Below the pieces are notes generated by a model that worked only from the letters and a program-made list of their open reading frames with translations, made no database searches and was not told the origin of the DNA. Shown here piece by piece: positions 1 to 9,000 of a DNA stretch of 23,311 bases. Every line of letters begins with the position of its first letter. Positions within the stretch are counted from its first letter, which is position 1. Source of the stretch: Cocleimonas sp. GTDB lineage: Bacteria > Pseudomonadota > Gammaproteobacteria > Thiotrichales > Thiotrichaceae. A program made the position numbers and the translations under genes. The DNA lies in contig JAKIUW010000038.1 of NCBI GenBank assembly GCA_021647365.1, positions 1 to 23,311 of the forward strand, in the 5' to 3' direction.

Positions 1-65
1 CAATTATAGAGACTAAAAATGATTCATATCGGTTTAAACAAAGCCAACAAAAGGCGCTAAAATAA
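1..65 (+). CDS. istB: IstB transposition helper ATPase, C-terminal end only
   Basis: Only the last 20 or so codons are in the window, reading IIETKNDSYRFKQSQQKALK and then TAA at 63-65. This is the usual tail of IstB, the AAA+ ATPase that helps the IS21 transposase IstA choose a target. The gene is cut by the window edge rather than visibly broken. The right-hand copy gives the same residues and supports the frame. Confidence 0.85.
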   Translation, partial: IIETKNDSYRFKQSQQKALK

Positions 66-126
66 CAACCCAAGGGTGGGTCAATATTCGATGCCTATGT
101 GGGTCAATTTTGGATGCTCATTGACA
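1..126 (+). mobile_element. IS21-family element, inward-facing end (left copy, partial)
   Basis: This is the 3' end of an IS21-type insertion sequence whose body lies left of the window. It holds the last codons of istB followed by the element tip, which ends in ATTGACA at 126. Two copies of the motif TGGGTCAATnTTnGATGC at 77-95 and 100-118 are the repeated transposase-binding sites typical of IS21 ends. The same 126 bases occur inverted at 23115-23240 with a single mismatch (C57 here), so the two copies are recent. Target duplications cannot be checked because the outer flanks are absent. Confidence 0.9.
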
Positions 127-325
127 TTTTATCGTATCTTTTTCAATGCTAAAAGGATGAAAGCAGGTAAAGCTATCAAATGATATTAGAAGATACCAAT
201 AGGTATTATTTTGGAGTTAGAAAAAATGGCAAGATAGGTATTTGTATCCACAAAGCATATTGCTATGTGTCTATAAATACGTCTTGTCTTATTCACCTAT
301 CGGCTCAACGAGGTAAAAATAGAAA
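127..325. other. Repeat-rich leader, possible oriT remnant
   Basis: This non-coding stretch lies between the IS end and a TraJ/MobC-like gene. It holds nested inverted repeats: ATACC/GGTAT at 193-206, GATAGGT at 233-239 with ACCTATC at 295-301, GTATTT at 238-243 with AAATAC at 275-280, and CACAAAGCA/TGCTATGTG at 250-270 with one mismatch. The string TTCACCTATC at 292-301 resembles the sequence next to the nick site of IncP-type origins of transfer, but the following bases do not match a nic core. An origin of transfer is an inference from position and repeats; it could equally be a plain promoter and operator region. Confidence 0.35.
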
Positions 326-661
326 ATGGACACAAATAAAAAATTTGATATTCATATAAGAATGACGGCAGATCAAAAAGATAAAATCGAGCTTCTTGCG
401 AGCAAAGTTGGATTGAGTAGAAGCGAATATATGCGGTCAGCTAGCCTACTTTTAGAAATTAATAGTCGTTTTGATAATGAAATAATTATAAAGCTTTTCA
501 GGCTAAATGCAGATCAAGCAAGGCTAGGTAATTTACTTAAACTAACATTGGATACCTTGTATGAATATTATGACAAAGACGGCATTAATAAAATAAATGA
601 AATACTCCGCGAGATAAGTGCGACACAATTAAAAATTAAAGAAAAAATTCTTAACGTGTAA
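326..661 (+). CDS. TraJ/MobC-like ribbon-helix-helix relaxosome protein
   Basis: A 111-residue protein with an N-terminal ribbon-helix-helix pattern: a beta strand around DIHIRMT (residues 8-14), then two helices with GLSRSEYMRSA. The middle segment LNADQARLGNLLKLTLD resembles a stretch I associate with plasmid TraJ and MobC proteins, which bind the origin of transfer and recruit the relaxase. Length fits that family. The leader carries several inverted repeats, as expected for its binding site. No relaxase or other transfer gene is visible in the window, so this is probably a leftover of a mobilisable element. A plain CopG-type repressor or antitoxin is the main alternative. The ATG follows the sequence AGGTAAAAATAGAAA, a weak but plausible ribosome site. 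Confidence 0.7.
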   Translation: MDTNKKFDIHIRMTADQKDKIELLASKVGLSRSEYMRSASLLLEINSRFDNEIIIKLFRLNADQARLGNLLKLTLDTLYEYYDKDGINKINEILREISATQLKIKEKILNV

Positions 662-672
662 AGTAATAATTA

Positions 673-993
673 TTACTTACTCGCCTTTAAAATAGACAAA
701 GCCTGATCTTGTTCAGAGCTACCAGCAGAAGAAAATAATAAAATTAAATCTGCGAGATCATCGTCGTCAGCGTAAAGATAAGTTACAGGTATATCAAGTG
801 TCTTGGCTAGTCGTTTGGCAGTTGAAAAGTCAGGTACGTGCTTATCTCTCTCATACTGATTAATTCTGGGGCTTGCAGAAAACTCATCTATCTCTGCCAG
901 TATACCCAATTGTTTTTGAGATAGTCCCTTAGAAATTCGAGCAGAGCGAAGTCTTTTCCCAATGGGTGAATTTGATTCTTTGTTAGCACTCAT
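673..993 (-). CDS. XRE-family helix-turn-helix repressor
   Basis: A 106-residue DNA-binding protein of the Cro/C1 type. The helix-turn-helix domain covers about residues 12-70, with the typical pattern RLRSARISKGLSQKQLG, then INQYERDKHVPDF and AKTLDIPVTYLYA. A short acidic and hydrophobic tail follows, perhaps for dimerisation. It is transcribed away from the glycine-rich membrane gene at 1096, and the gap between them holds two matching palindromes. I infer that it represses itself and the divergent gene. A degenerate copy of the same gene, on the same strand, lies at about 22786-23005. Confidence 0.9.
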   Translation of the reverse strand: MSANKESNSPIGKRLRSARISKGLSQKQLGILAEIDEFSASPRINQYERDKHVPDFSTAKRLAKTLDIPVTYLYADDDDLADLILLFSSAGSSEQDQALSILKASK

Positions 994-1014
994 TTTTTTG
1001 CCTCATCAATGAGA

Positions 1015-1066
1015 CTAAGAGAATCTTAGTTTTTTACTTGCCTAGATACTAAGGAATCCTTAGTAT
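1015..1066. promoter_or_regulatory. Paired palindromic operators in the divergent promoter region
   Basis: Two 15-base palindromes share one design. CTAAGAGAATCTTAG lies at 1015-1029 and CTAAGGAATCCTTAG at 1049-1063; the second extends to a perfect inverted repeat with 9-base arms (ATACTAAGG and CCTTAGTAT, 1046-1066). Their centres are 34 bases apart, close to three helical turns, which would place two bound dimers on one face of the DNA. They lie between an XRE repressor and a divergent gene, so they are most likely its operators. Confidence 0.8.
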
Positions 1067-1095
1067 TGATAGATAAAATATGAGGTGAAAGCTTT

Positions 1096-1674
1096 ATGAA
1101 TGATTTATTTACATCAGGTAATGGTATTGGTGGTTCTGGTCCAGGCGGAGCAGGTTCGTCAGGTCGTGGCGCTGGAGGTGTTGGAGAATATGGAAAAGGT
1201 GCTGGTGGCGTAGGTGAGTATGGCTCAGGTGCTGGTGGTTCAGGTGCCTTCGGTTCGGGCGCAGGTGGTTCGGGGGTAGGGGTAAACTATGACGCAAAAA
1301 GTAATTACAGAAAAAGCGACTCAAGAGGATCACTATGGGAGGCTCCTGAAGCCTCATATAACAATGAGATAATTAATGGTGAGGTCAAACGATCAAGACA
1401 GCAACAGTCGGAATATAAAGCGGTACAAGCTAAGAAGTACAGTATAACAAACTCACCAATTACATGTTTTATGTTAAACCTACTCTACCCCATTATTTAC
1501 ATTCCATTGGTTTTGTTGGTTATAAATATCAGCATTGTTTTTATAGGGTCGATTGCGACTGGTAACGCATTAGGAATGCCCTTTATGTGGATAATTAGAG
1601 AACTGCTAGGTATTAGTATGGTGGCTTATTTTCATCATCTCTTGATAAGAAAGTTAAGAAACAAAGCTAATTAA
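1096..1674 (+). CDS. Glycine-repeat membrane protein, function unknown
   Basis: A 192-residue protein of unknown function. Residues 8-62 are almost entirely Gly, Ala and Ser and contain about four copies of a ten-residue unit of the form GAGGVGEYGK (residues 25-62). A charged linker follows (about 65-115). The C-terminal third has two hydrophobic stretches, around residues 125-150 and 157-177, likely membrane helices, and ends in a basic tail RKLRNKAN. There is no signal peptide, so the glycine-rich part probably stays in the cytoplasm. AGGTGA at 1082-1087 is a suitable ribosome site for the ATG at 1096. The gene starts just after the paired operators and is probably controlled by the divergent XRE repressor. 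Confidence 0.75.
   Translation: MNDLFTSGNGIGGSGPGGAGSSGRGAGGVGEYGKGAGGVGEYGSGAGGSGAFGSGAGGSGVGVNYDAKSNYRKSDSRGSLWEAPEASYNNEIINGEVKRSRQQQSEYKAVQAKKYSITNSPITCFMLNLLYPIIYIPLVLLVINISIVFIGSIATGNALGMPFMWIIRELLGISMVAYFHHLLIRKLRNKAN
1168..1281 (+). repeat. 30-base tandem coding repeat (glycine-rich decapeptide)
   Basis: Just under four units of about 30 bases encode GAGGVGEYGK, GAGGVGEYGS, GAGGSGAFGS and a partial GAGGSGVG. The units differ at third positions, so the protein repeat is better kept than the DNA repeat. They lie wholly within the reading frame of the membrane protein. Confidence 0.85.
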
Positions 1675-1738
1675 CAGTATTTAGATGTAATATTATTACC
1701 TTTCATCAAATGTAAAAAATACTCGTATAGGTGATTAA

Positions 1739-2071
1739 ATGAACTATGAAAAACAATATTGGAAGCTACTAGATAGGTTAAATAGTGACTTAGGAGAAAG
1801 AATAACAAGCGCAATAGCTTCTTGTGAATTTGAAGTAGAGCCAGAATTCTCATTTAAAGAGAAATACCAGATACTTCGTTCACTTGAGAAGCAGTGTATA
1901 GCTGATGGTGATAATGATACTTTTTCTGATAAGAACTCAAAAAATATGACAGTGCTAGTTAAACCAACTCAACTAGAAGAGGCTAATTTTATTAAGTTTG
2001 TTGAGTCAGGCGGGGATATTACAAGTGATTCACTAGATATAATTTTTTCTGGAGAACTTACTTTTATCTAG
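1739..2071 (+). CDS. Small acidic protein, unknown
   Basis: I do not recognise this 110-residue protein. It is acidic, has no signal peptide or membrane segment, and looks like a compact soluble domain: an N-terminal helical part (about residues 3-50, with ERITSAIASCEFEVEPEF and KEKYQILRSLEKQC) and a C-terminal part with several short strands. AGG at 1729-1731 lies at a suitable distance from the ATG. It follows the glycine-rich membrane gene on the same strand after a 64-base gap and may share its transcript. It could be a partner of that gene, but nothing in the sequence proves this. Confidence 0.6.
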   Translation: MNYEKQYWKLLDRLNSDLGERITSAIASCEFEVEPEFSFKEKYQILRSLEKQCIADGDNDTFSDKNSKNMTVLVKPTQLEEANFIKFVESGGDITSDSLDIIFSGELTFI

Positions 2072-2170
2072 TCATTATCTGGTGATTGACTATGCCTAAG
2101 TTAAGCTAAGTTACTTAAAACTACGCAAGATTATGATAGGATTAAATAATACTTATAACATCTATCATTC

Positions 2171-5044
2171 ATGATCACAGACTACCACGCTAAATACTTC
2201 GCTTACGAACTGACACGCAGAAGGCGAGGCAATGATGTTGCTAGACTTTCCCAATCTCTTTTCAATTCCTCCGTTGATCTAAACCCTCATCAAATAGATG
2301 CTGCATTGTTTGCATTACAAAATCCTTTAACCAAAGGTGTTTTGATGGCAGATGAAGTAGGTTTAGGTAAAACCATTGAAGCTGCTTTAGTCATTAGTCA
2401 ACTTTGGGCAGAGCGTAAAAGAAGTATTATCATTATTTGCCCTGCATCGTTACGAAAACAATGGGCGAATGAATTAACAGAAAAGTTTAATCTTCCTGTG
2501 CGAGTGCTGGATGCTAAAACGTATAAAACGCTTCAAAAAAAGGGTATACATTCCCCACTTAGAGAAGATGTCATCAACATCATATCTTTTAACTATGTCA
2601 CCAGTATTGAAAAGCACCTGACTCTTATCCCTTGGGATTTAGTGGTCATTGATGAAGCCCACAAACTCAGAAATGCACATCGAGAAAGCCACCAAACAGG
2701 GCAAGCGGTCAAACGAACTTTTGCTGGGAGTAAAAAACTATTACTCACGGCAACACCCTTGCAAAATAGTTTGATAGAACTCTTTGGCTTGAGCACAATT
2801 ATTGATGAGCATTTGTTTGGTGATGTGACCAGTTTCCGCTCTCAATTTATGCGTGATGGCAATGATATTGAAGCCCTAAAATATCGCATAAAAGAATTCT
2901 GTCAAAGAACCCTAAGAAGGCATGTGCTGGAATACATCAAATACACCAAACGTATTCCAGTGACTATTCCATTTACCCCCTCTCCTGAAGAAGTGCGTTT
3001 TTATGACTTAATATCTGCCTTCCTACAAAGAGAAAACTCATACGCGCTGCCATACCGTCAAAAACATCTCGTATCACTGGTTGTACGAAAGTTGCTTGCT
3101 TCCTCCACTCCTGCTGTCATAAAGACGCTAGAAGGGATGCTAGAACGCCTTAATAAACTCCTGGAAGATCAAGAGATAGAAGAAAACTGGATAGAGCACC
3201 TTATTGATGATGAAGACTTTGAATATGAGTTAGAAGACGATTTTGATCAAGAGTTACAACTCATAGCTGACCAAGAAAAAGCACAAGAAGAAGCTCCAAA
3301 AATAGAAATTGATATGACCTTACTCAAAGGTGAAATCGCAGAGTTAGAGCAATACCTTGAACTCGCCTATAACATCAAAGAAGATGAAAAATCCCATGCA
3401 CTCTGTAAAGCCCTAGAGATTGGTTTCGATAAAATGCAACACATGGGCTCTCCTCGCAAAGTCGTTATTTTTACAGAATCAACACGCACCCAAGCCTATC
3501 TCGCTCAATATCTTGAGCGTCATGGTTATGATGGCAAAGTTATAACGTTTAGCGGTAGCAATAATAGCCAAACACAAAAAGCAGTCTATCAAAACTGGAT
3601 CAAAGAAAACAAAGGCACATACAAAGTTACAGGCTCGTTAGCCATTGATAAACGCTCTGCCATTATAGATAACTTCAAAGATAAGGCTGAAATCCTCATT
3701 GCAACCGAAGCCGCAGCGGAAGGTGTTAACCTACAATTTTGTAATTTGGTGGTGAATTACGACCTGCCCTGGAATCCTCAAAGGGTAGAACAACGCATTG
3801 GTCGTTGTCATCGCTATGGACAAAAGTTTGATGTGGTCGTTATCAACTTCCTCAATAAAAAGAATGAAGCCGATGGTCGCGTACTTGAATTACTTACAGA
3901 TAAATTCCAACTATTTGATGGTTTATTTGGCTCATCCGATGAAATCTTAGGACGCATTGAATCAGGTATTGATTTTGAAAAACGGATTATAGGTATTTAT
4001 GATCAGTGCAGAACCCCCGAAGAAATCACCACAGCCTTTGATGAGTTACAAGAAGAGCTGGATGAGAAAATAAACAAACGCATGGCAGAAACAGAAGCCA
4101 AGTTGTTTGAAAACTTTGATCAACAAATCCATGAACTGTTAAAAATCCGCAAACAAAAAGCAGAAGATCAGCTTGATTATATTAAGCGACTATTTTGGCA
4201 ACTCACCCAACACTTGCTATCACAACTTGCACAATTTGATAATGACAAACTCACCTTTGAACTTGCCAAGCCGATAGAAACCGCACCCGCAGGAAAATAT
4301 CGTCTAAAACACAAAGGCATAGACAATACTCAAGATGCTGAAATCTACCGCATGAATCACCCGCTCGGTGAATATGTACTGGAGAAAGGACGCAGGCTAA
4401 ATACACCTATTGCAAACCTATTATTTGATTTAAGCAATCACCCTTATAAAATAACAGCACTTGAAAACATCACCACAAAAACAGGCTGGCTAGAACTCAA
4501 TCAACTTGAGCTACAAAGTTTCCAAGATGAAGAATATCTAGTTTTTACCGCACAAACCGATACAGGTGAACTGCTTGATCAAGAGCTCTGTGAACAACTC
4601 TTTAATCTTTCCGCTACAACACAAGGCAGTGTTAGCGAAGAACCGCCAGAAGCATTAAAAGAAAATGCCAAACAACAAATCAAAGCCAAGCTCAATAAGG
4701 CATTAGAAGAAAACAATAAATACTTTGAACAAGCTAGAGAAAAGCTCGAAGCATGGGCAGAAGATCAAATTTTGTCATCCGAAAAAGCACTGGAAGACAC
4801 CAAATTAAAAATTCGTGATGCCAAACGTCAAGCAAGGCAAGCACAAAGCCTCGAAGAACAAAAAGATTGGCAAACCAAGATCAAAAAGCTAGAAAGAGAC
4901 AAAAGAAATCAACGCAGAAAGATTTTTGAAGTTGAAGATGCCATAGAAGATAAACGCGATGAGCTAATAAACGCATTAGAGAAGCGATTAATGCAAAAAA
5001 CCAGCACACACCATCTATTTTTGATACGTTGGGAGATTATTTGA
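2171..5044 (+). CDS. SNF2-type helicase of a restriction-like system
   Basis: A 957-residue superfamily 2 helicase of the SNF2/RapA-like type, expected to move along or remodel DNA using ATP. The core motifs are all present: Walker A DEVGLGKT at 61-68, DEAH at 161-164, LLTATPLQN at 191-199, and a C-terminal helicase domain ending with QRIGRCHRYGQ at 541-551. The region between the lobes carries a very acidic stretch (about 330-375). After the helicase core come long Lys/Glu-rich parts (about 620-670 and 840-930) that look like coiled coils. No nuclease motif is visible. The start has no clear Shine-Dalgarno, but the N-terminus ITDYHAKYFAYEL fits helicases of this kind. With the methyltransferase and Res-like helicase downstream it makes a restriction-like triad, interrupted here by a toxin-antitoxin pair. 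Confidence 0.93.
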   Translation: MITDYHAKYFAYELTRRRRGNDVARLSQSLFNSSVDLNPHQIDAALFALQNPLTKGVLMADEVGLGKTIEAALVISQLWAERKRSIIIICPASLRKQWANELTEKFNLPVRVLDAKTYKTLQKKGIHSPLREDVINIISFNYVTSIEKHLTLIPWDLVVIDEAHKLRNAHRESHQTGQAVKRTFAGSKKLLLTATPLQNSLIELFGLSTIIDEHLFGDVTSFRSQFMRDGNDIEALKYRIKEFCQRTLRRHVLEYIKYTKRIPVTIPFTPSPEEVRFYDLISAFLQRENSYALPYRQKHLVSLVVRKLLASSTPAVIKTLEGMLERLNKLLEDQEIEENWIEHLIDDEDFEYELEDDFDQELQLIADQEKAQEEAPKIEIDMTLLKGEIAELEQYLELAYNIKEDEKSHALCKALEIGFDKMQHMGSPRKVVIFTESTRTQAYLAQYLERHGYDGKVITFSGSNNSQTQKAVYQNWIKENKGTYKVTGSLAIDKRSAIIDNFKDKAEILIATEAAAEGVNLQFCNLVVNYDLPWNPQRVEQRIGRCHRYGQKFDVVVINFLNKKNEADGRVLELLTDKFQLFDGLFGSSDEILGRIESGIDFEKRIIGIYDQCRTPEEITTAFDELQEELDEKINKRMAETEAKLFENFDQQIHELLKIRKQKAEDQLDYIKRLFWQLTQHLLSQLAQFDNDKLTFELAKPIETAPAGKYRLKHKGIDNTQDAEIYRMNHPLGEYVLEKGRRLNTPIANLLFDLSNHPYKITALENITTKTGWLELNQLELQSFQDEEYLVFTAQTDTGELLDQELCEQLFNLSATTQGSVSEEPPEALKENAKQQIKAKLNKALEENNKYFEQAREKLEAWAEDQILSSEKALEDTKLKIRDAKRQARQAQSLEEQKDWQTKIKKLERDKRNQRRKIFEVEDAIEDKRDELINALEKRLMQKTSTHHLFLIRWEII

Positions 5045-5133
5045 GAGTTACCAAGAAACTCACAGTAAAGTGAACCTGAATCTGTGGCTTCATTACGGCA
5101 TAGGTTGAAGGCATTTGTTGAGTTGTGAAAATT

Positions 5134-5152
5134 AAGAATGTTTGATATTCTT
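5134..5152. promoter_or_regulatory. Inverted repeat upstream of the VapBC pair, possible operator
   Basis: AAGAAT and ATTCTT form a perfect inverted repeat around a seven-base centre, 30 bases before the antitoxin start. Antitoxins of the AbrB fold commonly bind such sites to control their own operon, so this is a reasonable operator candidate. The assignment rests on position and symmetry only. Confidence 0.45.
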
Positions 5153-5181
5153 ACCTAGTATTACTTTACAGGAAAAAGAAA

Positions 5182-5415
5182 ATGCACCAAACATCAGTAA
5201 CCAGCAAGGGGCAGGTAACCATTCCTAAATTAGTGCGCCAGAAGCTAGGTATTAGAAAAGGCAGTCAAATATCATTTGAAGTGATTGGTAATCATGTAGA
5301 AATGAGGGTTGAAAATACACCTGTAGAGATTAAAAAAAGTGGCTTCGGTATGCTAAAAAGTCAGAAAAAAGCAGTACCCGTTGATTATGACCCTGCCGAA
5401 CTACTAAAAGCATGA
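5182..5415 (+). CDS. AbrB/MazE-fold antitoxin (VapB-like)
   Basis: A 77-residue protein with an N-terminal swapped-hairpin AbrB DNA-binding domain: TSVTSKGQVTIPKLVRQKLG followed by IRKGSQISFEV (about residues 4-45). The C-terminal tail (about 46-77) would wrap and block the toxin. It sits directly before a PIN-domain gene, with its TGA stop overlapping the toxin's ATG in the arrangement ATGA. This gives translational coupling, as in typical VapBC operons. AGGA about ten bases upstream serves the ATG. The pair sits between the helicase and methyltransferase genes of the restriction-like system. Confidence 0.9.
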   Translation: MHQTSVTSKGQVTIPKLVRQKLGIRKGSQISFEVIGNHVEMRVENTPVEIKKSGFGMLKSQKKAVPVDYDPAELLKA

Positions 5416-5828
5416 TTGGTTTAGATACGAATATCTTGGCTCGATACTACATTGAAGATGAAGCAGATAAAGAAGCGCAAAAACAACATCTTATTGCTAG
5501 AAAACTCATCGAGTCAGGTAAAAAACTGATGGTCTGTAAAACCGTGTTACTTGAGTTTGAATGGGTTATGCGAGGCTTTTATCAGTTTACCCCTATGGAT
5601 ATTCAGCCAGTATTTCAACATCTACTCTCTTTACCTAATATAGAAATTGAAGATAAAGACTTAGTTGAAAGAGCCGTATTAAGCTTGAAAGAAGGCTTGG
5701 ATTTTGCCGATGCGCTACATCATGCCAGTTATCACCAATGTGACAGTATGACGACATTTGACGATAAAAAATTCGCTAGACGCTTAAACCGTTTGGCGCT
5801 TATGCCTCGTGTCGTTGTAGCTAAATAA
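5412..5828 (+). CDS. vapC: PIN-domain toxin (VapC-like ribonuclease)
   Basis: A 138-residue PIN-domain protein, the toxin half of a VapBC-type module. Such toxins are magnesium-dependent ribonucleases that often cut tRNA or rRNA. The acidic residues of the active site can be placed: D5 in GLDTN, E48 in LLEFEW, D100 in FADALHHA and D117 or D118 in TTFDDKKF. Length is normal for the family and nothing is missing, so it should be active. It overlaps the antitoxin by four bases. A hairpin terminator follows, so the pair is probably a self-contained unit. The cellular target cannot be told from the sequence. Confidence 0.92.
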   Translation: MIGLDTNILARYYIEDEADKEAQKQHLIARKLIESGKKLMVCKTVLLEFEWVMRGFYQFTPMDIQPVFQHLLSLPNIEIEDKDLVERAVLSLKEGLDFADALHHASYHQCDSMTTFDDKKFARRLNRLALMPRVVVAK

Positions 5829-5838
5829 GGCATTTAGG

Positions 5839-5862
5839 AAAGACTTGATCAGTCTTTTCTTT
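5839..5862 (+). terminator. Rho-independent terminator after the VapBC pair
   Basis: AAAGACT and AGTCTTT form a seven-base stem with a TGATC loop (5839-5857), followed by a T-rich run. It lies eleven bases after the toxin's stop codon and probably ends the toxin-antitoxin transcript before the methyltransferase gene. Confidence 0.7.
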
Positions 5863-5889
5863 AGTAACCTCTCTGATTCATTACTACCT

Positions 5890-5970
5890 GCACAAAAGTG
5901 CCAGCCGAGCGGAGCGAGACAATGTTGGAGCGACAGCGACGATTACCCGAAGGGTGCGTAAAACGCATAA
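5890..5970. repeat. GC-richer intergenic patch with short hairpins
   Basis: This patch stands out from the A+T-rich surroundings. It contains GAGCGGAGCGAG and GGAGCGACAGCGACG, then two small perfect hairpins, ACCC/GGGT at 5945-5955 and TGCGT/ACGCA at 5955-5967. The style is that of a small dispersed intergenic element, but a second copy is not present in this window, so the repeat nature is inferred. Confidence 0.4.
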
Positions 5971-6065
5971 AAACAGGGGGGGTGGCTTTAATCAGTAGCT
6001 TAATTTGTATTAAAAAAGCATTTCAAGAACACAGCACAATAAATAATGAGGTTTAGTGGGTAAAG

Positions 6066-9000
6066 ATGACTCAAAGTAGCGAAAAAAGTAACAAAGATAA
6101 AGAAGTTAAACATCAACTTATTACCAAGCTAAAAGAAATGTTTCAGCTTGATCAGCCAGAGCTAGATTTTGGCTTATACAAAATCATGCACGCCAAGGCT
6201 GATCAGATTAGCCAATTTATAGAGACAGACCTGACAGAGCATATAGACAAGGTTTTTGGTGAAGCCAGTACGCAAGATAGCCATGCACAATTACAAAAAG
6301 CCAAAGAAGATGTTATTGCTACATTGGGGGAAGCCGCCTTTGATAGCGAAGGTAATTTAAACGAACAGTTCAAACAAATACCTGCTGCGAAACCTTATAT
6401 TGATGCATTACAAGCAAGTAAAAACAACGGTGGCACGTTAAGTAATAGTGCTTCTATTTATGACCACCTCTACCGCTTTTTTAGCCGTTATTACGATAGT
6501 GGTGATTTTCTCAGCCGTCGTTATCATGTGGCAGAAAATGCAAAACGTGCAGCCCCTTATGCCGTCCCTTACGATGGCAGAGAGGTTTACTTACACTGGG
6601 CGAATAAAGATCAGTACTACATCAAAACCAGTGAGAGCTTTAATAGCTACACTTTCAACCTAACCGAAGCCGTTGCTAAACAGCAAGGCGATGGTGAACT
6701 CTCGTTTGGCAGTACGGATGAAAGTAGAAAGATTCATTTTCAACTGCTTGATGCCGATGAAGGTGAACACAACAATGTAAAAGAAAATCAGGCACGATTT
6801 TTTATTATTCACGCAGATGAGCCAGTCAAATTCAATGAGCAGAATGAACTGGTACTTCAATTTGAATACCGTGCCGACCCGAATAAAAAGGGACAAAATA
6901 ATACATGGCAAGACAATAAGCTTAAAGAAGCAGAATCCCTTATTTTTGAAACGCTAGATTCTCAAAGCGATTATAAAAGCTGGTCGGCAGATTTAAAAAC
7001 GCCTGCTCCTACCGAAAAGAATAAATCACGCACTTTACTGGCAAAGTATTTAAAACAATACACCGCTCGAAATACCATGGATTATTTTATTCATAAAGAC
7101 TTAGGTGGCTTTTTAAGCCGTGAGCTGGATTTTTATATTAAAAACGAAATTATGCATCTGGATGATATTGAACAATCCGATGCAGTAACCGTAGAAAGCT
7201 GGCTGCTTAAAGTCCGTGTATTAAGGCTGGTAGCAAAGAAAGTGATTAGCTTTTTGGCGCAACTGGAAGAGTTTCAGAAGAAGCTTTGGTTAAAGAAAAA
7301 GTTTGTGACTGAAACTAACTACTGCATGACGTTGGATCGTGTACCTGAGGTGTTTTATGAGGAAATAGTGGGTAATCAGAAGCAGCTTGATGAGTGGGTG
7401 GATTTGGGTTTTACCACGAAAGACACTAAATACACGAAAGAAAAACTGAAAGAAAATCCGTTTTTGGTGATTGATACGGGTTTGTTTGATGCGAGCTTTA
7501 ATGAACGCTTATTGGCTGAAATTGAGGATTTGGATGAAACCACCGATGGGGTATTGATTCATTCGGAGAATTTTCAGGCTCTGAATTTAATGCAGGAGCG
7601 TTATCGGGAGCAGGTTAAATGTGTTTATATTGATCCGCCTTATAATACTGGTGGGGATGGCTTTATTTACAGAGATTCATATCAACATAGTAGTTGGATT
7701 AGTCTTCTTATAGATAGATTAGTGCTAAGTAAGTCTTTAATGAATAATGACGCTGCTTTTTTTTCAAGTATAGATGATGCAGAAGTAGCAAACTTACGTA
7801 AAATTGGTGACAGCGTTTTTAGTGAAAACTGTTTTATTGCTGATGCAATATGGCGATCAAAAGATAATAGCAATAATGACACAAAACGATTCTCGTATGA
7901 TTTTAATCATACGCTTGTATTCTCAAAAAAGGATTCATGGCAACCAGCAAAGTTACAAGATAAATCAAAAAGAAGTCATTTCAATAATCCTGATAATGAC
8001 CCAAGAGGAGCATATTTTGATGGTAATCCTTTGAATTCTCCTAACTATCGAGAAAATCTTATTTATGACCTTAAATCACCTCAAGGTAACAGAATAAAGC
8101 CGCCCAAAAATGGATGGAGGTGGTCACAAGAAGCTATGCAACAAAAAATCAGCACAGGTGAAATAAAGTTTACTTTAGATGGTAAGTCAATTCGTAGAAG
8201 GACATATCTAAAAGATATGGATGGATTGCCACCTTCTTCATTGTGGGTTGACTTAGATAAGACGGGACATAACCGCCAAGCAAAATATGAATTGTTAAAA
8301 ATAATACCTGAAGACATTTTTGAAACACCAAAACCGATAAAACTTTTAAGTTACATCATGAATCTAGCTAAAATGCATCTAAATGACTGTATTTTAGATT
8401 TCTTTTCAGGCTCTGGTACAACCGCCCACGCAACAATAAATCTAAACCGTGAGGATGATGGTAATCGAAAATATATCTTAGTTGAAATGGGTGAATACTT
8501 TGATACAGTCTTAAAACCTCGTATTAAAAAAGTCGTCTATTCAGAAAACTGGAAAAAAGGAAAGCCTGTAACTTTAGAGGTGTCAATCACTCAGTTAAAA
8601 AAAGAAATAACCAAAGCTAAGAAAGCAATAAAAGAGCTGCAAGGTTATGATGATCCCGATGAATATCACTTTGAAAAGCAAAAACTTCAAGGTGTAATAT
8701 CAAAATCGGAATCTGAAATAGAACGAATACAGGTTGTGATTAACAGCGGTATTAATGGTTTTGGTGGTATTTCCCACTGCTTCAAATATAACCGCCTAGA
8801 ATCCTACGAAGACACTATCAACAACCTAATAACCACTAATCAAGTAGACCCTAAAAACCTACCCGATGAATACATCCTAAATTATCTACTAGAAACTGAA
8901 ACAGCAGAAAGCCCTTCCTTAATCAATATTGAGCAATTTAAAGATCCAACGAATTATCGTTTAACCGTTAAAAAGCCAGGCTCTGATGAGCAGGCAGAAC

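Noticed and set aside
1168..1281. Regular repeat spacing that could suggest a CRISPR-like array
   Set aside because: The units are contiguous 30-base coding repeats without spacers, in frame with a protein.
1109..1357. Open frame on the minus strand with many His and Leu residues
   Set aside because: It is the reverse of the glycine-rich repeat coding sequence; the odd composition is a shadow of GGT/GGC codons on the other strand.
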